From Aquiflexum sp. TKW24L (GTDB lineage Bacteria > Bacteroidota > Bacteroidia > Cytophagales > Cyclobacteriaceae), in assembly GCF_023502205.1 (NCBI RefSeq), contig NZ_JAMFLG010000008.1, positions 1 through 64,000 on the forward strand: a stretch of DNA of 64,000 nucleotides, given 5' to 3'. The notes under the pieces were generated by a model. That model worked only from the letters and a program-made list of their open reading frames with translations. It did no database searches and was not told where the DNA came from. Positions 60,905 through 64,000 of the stretch are shown here, piece by piece. Within the stretch, counting starts at the first letter, position 1. Each line of letters starts with the position of its first letter. The position numbers were made by a program, and so were the translations under genes.

Positions 60905-61879
60905 TCAGAACCATCTTGGATTATTCATTGTGACTTTTCTTGGAGATAAATAAAATCCTACAGAAAACTCATGAGAATTATTTCTGGAATTTTGAAGCGC
61001 ATTTAGGGATTGATCATAAGCATATCCAAATCGAACTTTATCAGTGGCAAAAACTTCTATAATGAAAGCCATTGCATTTCTTCTGCTGATTTCACTTTCT
61101 AGATTATCATTCCAGATATGCATATTGGTCCGATAGGAAGCACCTAACCAAAGTCTGTCATAAAACAGGAACATGCCGTTAAGGTCAACATTTGTTGGAG
61201 AACCCTTTACTTCTTTGATAAGGAATGAAGGTTTGAATTCAACCGCATCTGTGATTGGGAGCATGGCCCCTGCTGTCAGGAAGAAATGCAGGTCATGGAG
61301 AGAAAGAGAGATATCTTCTCTTTCCATCGATTTCTTTCCAATCATATTGAAAGCACTCAGTCCAGCATAAAATCTGGTTTTGTGAAAAAACAAACCCACA
61401 TTCATATTGGGACTGAATAAGTTGTTTATTCCGGCTGGGATTTCTACATCATCCTGATCTATCGGATTGAGCATGTCCCCGTTCAATTGGTATTCAGAGA
61501 CTCCTGCACTTGCACCTAAGGCCAGATATGATTCTTTGCCAGTTTGGATCCTATAGGAATAAGTTAATAATCCTGTGGTCGTTCTTGTAGGTCCGATCTG
61601 ATCCGAAAGCATTGATACTCCAAAACCCATCATTCCCTCATTGGCGCTCAGGTCTGCGGTGATGGTGAAAGTGCGTGGTGCTCCTTCTAGATTGACCCAC
61701 TGATTTCTATAAGTACTCTGGATATATCCCTGATTTTTGTATCCGGCATATCCGGGATTGATATGTAAGCCATTGAAAATATATTGGCTGAATTGGGGCA
61801 GCTGCTGTGCCTGTGCCTGATTCAAAGCCATCCAGGCAACCATCAAGCAGAGTCCAAATATTTTGAAATTCCTTTTCAT
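60905..61879 (-). CDS. PorP/SprF family type IX secretion membrane protein
   Basis: The 324-aa protein has a signal peptide (cleavage near AQA-Q at about 25) and the PorP/SprF signature: QLPQFSQYIFNGLHINPGYAGYKN, the TADLSANEGMMGFGVSMLSDQIGPT region, and a C-terminal beta-barrel ending HEFSVGFYLSP. These proteins anchor surface adhesins secreted by the type IX system and often come in the gene order adhesin-PorP-OmpA. Exactly that order is seen here, within one short-spaced minus-strand unit. Confidence 0.95.
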   Translation of the reverse strand: MKRNFKIFGLCLMVAWMALNQAQAQQLPQFSQYIFNGLHINPGYAGYKNQGYIQSTYRNQWVNLEGAPRTFTITADLSANEGMMGFGVSMLSDQIGPTRTTTGLLTYSYRIQTGKESYLALGASAGVSEYQLNGDMLNPIDQDDVEIPAGINNLFSPNMNVGLFFHKTRFYAGLSAFNMIGKKSMEREDISLSLHDLHFFLTAGAMLPITDAVEFKPSFLIKEVKGSPTNVDLNGMFLFYDRLWLGASYRTNMHIWNDNLESEISRRNAMAFIIEVFATDKVRFGYAYDQSLNALQNSRNNSHEFSVGFYLSPRKVTMNNPRWF

Positions 61880-61891
61880 ACTTTGCGAGAT

Positions 61892-64000
61892 TTATTTTTT
61901 GATAACCTGGATCCAACCTTTAAACTCATGTACTTTGCCTTCGGTATCTGTACCCCTGAATACAAAGAAGTAAGTTCCTCCCACTATTCCTTCTGCGCTC
62001 CAGTCATTTTCATAATTACTGTTTTCATAGAGGTGGTCACCAAATCTGTTGAGGATTACTATTTCCCTCTTCGCAAACTTTTGAGAGCCCCTGATGATGA
62101 ACCTGTCATTTTTCCCATCATTGTTTGGAGTGATCACGTTCGGAATAAAGAGGGCGTTGATCTGATTGGTATCTTCGGCAGTATTGTCATCCGGATTGAT
62201 ATCCTCCTCATCTGAAGACAACATCACCCTGTTGACGATATTCAGCGGGTTTCCATTGATGAGGGCATCTGCCTTCACCCTGACATAGATCGTCAATTTG
62301 GAATTCCCAGGGAAGAATGGAATGGTATAGGTGAGTTTCTTTCCTGAAATATCCGTGGTGACTTTGATGTCATTTGAGGAGAAATTAAACCTTGTGCTGA
62401 CATAAGTAACTCCGTTTGGAAGGTCATCTATCACCACGACATTGGTGGCATTGAATGTGCTTAAATTGGTTACATCAATCTGATATTCGAATTCATCTCC
62501 TTCGAAAATTTCCACCTCGTGGGAAGTTTTGGAAATGCTCAAATCCACTTCTGAATTGACCAATCTGAAGGTGACAAAAGCTTCATCACTGTTTGTTGGA
62601 TTCAATGATTCTCTCAGAATATACTTTAATCTATATTCCCTAGCTTCATTGACACCTGGGATAAGACTCAACTCACCCTCGCCGGTGGTCAATAGACCGA
62701 TGATTCCATCAAGTTCTATGAATTCGAAGTTGATATTGTCTGGCGTTACAGGTTTGCCATTGAGTAGGTCATTTGATAAGATATTGCCTAGTACGCCTCC
62801 GTAATCCAAAGCATGTGTTCCAAATTCGTCGTCATTGGCGATGATCTGATTTTTAGACCCGCTTACTGTTACTGAGTCGGTGGACTTGATTTCCTCTCCT
62901 TCTGAATCTGTGGCGTTTACCAAAACGGTATTCAAAATTGTTCCTAAAACAAGGTCTTCGGCTTTTACTGTATATTTTGTCTCAAAAGAAACAATCTGTC
63001 CGGGAGCTAAACTTGGAATTGTTTCATTCATTCCAGTCAATGGATCCACGACAGTGATGTTGGTCAAAGTCGTATTTCCGGTATTGGTTACAGCTATGGT
63101 ATAGGTAATCTCCTGTCCAACTTCAGTAAATGATTCAGTATTTGTTGTTTTACTTACTGAAATCCCTTCTACTTTACAAGAATTCACATTGATAGTAACC
63201 AATGATCTTGGACCGATACAGTCTGAAGCGACACCTTCAGCAACCCAAACCTGGATTGATCCTACCATGGTGGAATCGACCTTAAATTCTGTAGTAGCTA
63301 CGCCACCTTCCGCCTGGGTGAAGAAGAAGACTTCAAATTGACCTTCTTCTCCTTGATTACTTGGTAGAATTAAGGTATTCAAATTAGGGATCTCCTGACC
63401 TTGACAAAATTCATAAGCTGTACCCTGGGCGATGGTTGGGCTTGTGGTTACTATCGAAACCTCTATTTTGAACTCAAAAACACAATTACTTGAATTTACA
63501 GGAATACCATAATAAGTTCCGCTTTTTGCAGGAAATGGATTTGTTGCGTTGAATTCAGTTGAATTGTTGGGATCGATGCCATCAAAGAACCTTATTCCTT
63601 TTGGAAAAGAAAGAGAAATGGTGTTTACCGCAATTCCCTCTTCAGAATTAATGTTGCAGAAAGAGAAATTGCTGAACAAATCAAGTTCACCACAATTTGC
63701 CTGTACCCATTCCAAAGCACCTGAAATTGGGATTACTAGAGGTGTTTGGATAGGTTCTCCTTCACATGCTCCATCCAAAAATCCCTGGGTCAATTGAATC
63801 CCGCTAAAATCGGTTTGGGAAATTTTGCCTTTTCCAGAAATAGATCCTCCTACTGATATAAAGGCCTCACAACCAGGATTGGACAAGATTAGACAGTCCT
63901 CTGTAGCTTTCAGCTTATAGGTCAATCTTGCCAAAATAGTGGTAATATCATCAAGCTGAGGTAACTCACCCAATTCCCAAACAATGGAGCCGGTTGGACC
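61892..64000 (-). CDS. Type IX-secreted adhesin with DUF11 repeats and CHU_C-type C-terminus (partial)
   Basis: The reading frame is open to the right edge of the window, so the 5' part lies outside; 702 residues are visible. A cysteine-containing N-terminal region is followed by a DUF11/conserved-repeat domain (SVSKTTNTESFTEVGQEITYTIAVTNTG), a further section with a second DUF11-type repeat (LSISKTSHEVEIFEGDEFEYQIDVTNLS), and a gliding-motility-associated C-terminal domain: LFIPNVITPNNDGKNDRFIIRG...EIVILNRFGDHLYEN...GTYFFVFRG. That last domain is a type IX secretion signal (type B). The TTG at 63973 is not a likely start. A surface adhesin working with the PorP protein downstream is the natural inference. 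Confidence 0.92.
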   Translation of the reverse strand, partial: GPTGSIVWELGELPQLDDITTILARLTYKLKATEDCLILSNPGCEAFISVGGSISGKGKISQTDFSGIQLTQGFLDGACEGEPIQTPLVIPISGALEWVQANCGELDLFSNFSFCNINSEEGIAVNTISLSFPKGIRFFDGIDPNNSTEFNATNPFPAKSGTYYGIPVNSSNCVFEFKIEVSIVTTSPTIAQGTAYEFCQGQEIPNLNTLILPSNQGEEGQFEVFFFTQAEGGVATTEFKVDSTMVGSIQVWVAEGVASDCIGPRSLVTINVNSCKVEGISVSKTTNTESFTEVGQEITYTIAVTNTGNTTLTNITVVDPLTGMNETIPSLAPGQIVSFETKYTVKAEDLVLGTILNTVLVNATDSEGEEIKSTDSVTVSGSKNQIIANDDEFGTHALDYGGVLGNILSNDLLNGKPVTPDNINFEFIELDGIIGLLTTGEGELSLIPGVNEAREYRLKYILRESLNPTNSDEAFVTFRLVNSEVDLSISKTSHEVEIFEGDEFEYQIDVTNLSTFNATNVVVIDDLPNGVTYVSTRFNFSSNDIKVTTDISGKKLTYTIPFFPGNSKLTIYVRVKADALINGNPLNIVNRVMLSSDEEDINPDDNTAEDTNQINALFIPNVITPNNDGKNDRFIIRGSQKFAKREIVILNRFGDHLYENSNYENDWSAEGIVGGTYFFVFRGTDTEGKVHEFKGWIQVIKK

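Overview
The window is chromosomal DNA of a Bacteroidota bacterium, most likely order Cytophagales and close to Cyclobacteriaceae (Algoriphagus-like). The evidence is a type IX secretion context (PorP/SprF protein, PD40-OmpA protein, adhesin with a gliding-motility-type C-terminal domain), Bacteroidota-type promoters (TAnnTTTG boxes), LytTR/LytS signalling, a bacterial geranylgeranylglyceryl-phosphate synthase and SusC-like outer-membrane proteins. GC content looks moderate to low. Species cannot be fixed from sequence alone.

Region 1 (about 1.4-25.1 kb, all minus strand) is a nearly complete extracellular contractile injection system (eCIS) of the Afp/PVC type with one sheath gene. In transcription order it encodes a Pvc16-like cap protein, an unknown 205-aa protein, sheath, two tube proteins, a DUF5908 small protein, LysM adaptor, VgrG-like spike, PAAR tip, gp25 wedge, baseplate J protein, an Afp12-like baseplate protein, a 1366-aa protein with three PKD domains in the slot where Afp has its tail fibre, a tape-measure family protein, an AAA+ ATPase, and two DUF4157 candidate cargo proteins. 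The last gene joins a DUF4157 domain to what looks like an anthrax lethal factor-like zinc metalloprotease split by a long helical insertion. Upstream lies a LuxR-type regulator with a receiver lacking its phosphorylation residues, closed by its own terminator. The left flank (0.7-1.1 kb) holds two truncated gene remnants meeting at one junction.

Region 2 (26-29.3 kb) carries a polytopic membrane protein, rbfA and a LolC/E-type permease. Region 3 (29.3-30.0 kb) is non-coding by protein criteria. It holds an interspersed repeat and a minus-strand unit with a predicted promoter, two tandem tRNA-Leu-like RNAs with very large variable arms and no proper anticodon loop, and a terminator. One copy has an 18-bp palindrome inserted.

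Region 4 (30-43.6 kb) has an S9 peptidase, a SUMF1-like lipoprotein-type gene with Gfo/Idh/MocA oxidoreductase and TIM-barrel isomerase genes, PIN-PhoH, a small exported protein, two LytTR response regulators with a LytS-type kinase, and uvrA. Region 5 (43.7-58.2 kb) is mostly housekeeping: AsmA-like protein, lytic transglycosylase, LOG family protein, YkgJ-type protein, a holin-like membrane protein, GGGP synthase, pheS, a large outer-membrane beta-barrel protein, a decayed polyvalent-protein-kinase-like pseudogene, aspS and an M23 peptidase. Region 6 (58.5-64 kb) is an OmpA/PorP/adhesin operon tied to type IX secretion; the adhesin runs off the right edge.

How the parts work together (inference): the eCIS operon would build a free contractile particle loaded with DUF4157-tagged proteins, under the linked LuxR regulator. 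The rest is ordinary core genome apart from the tRNA-like RNAs.
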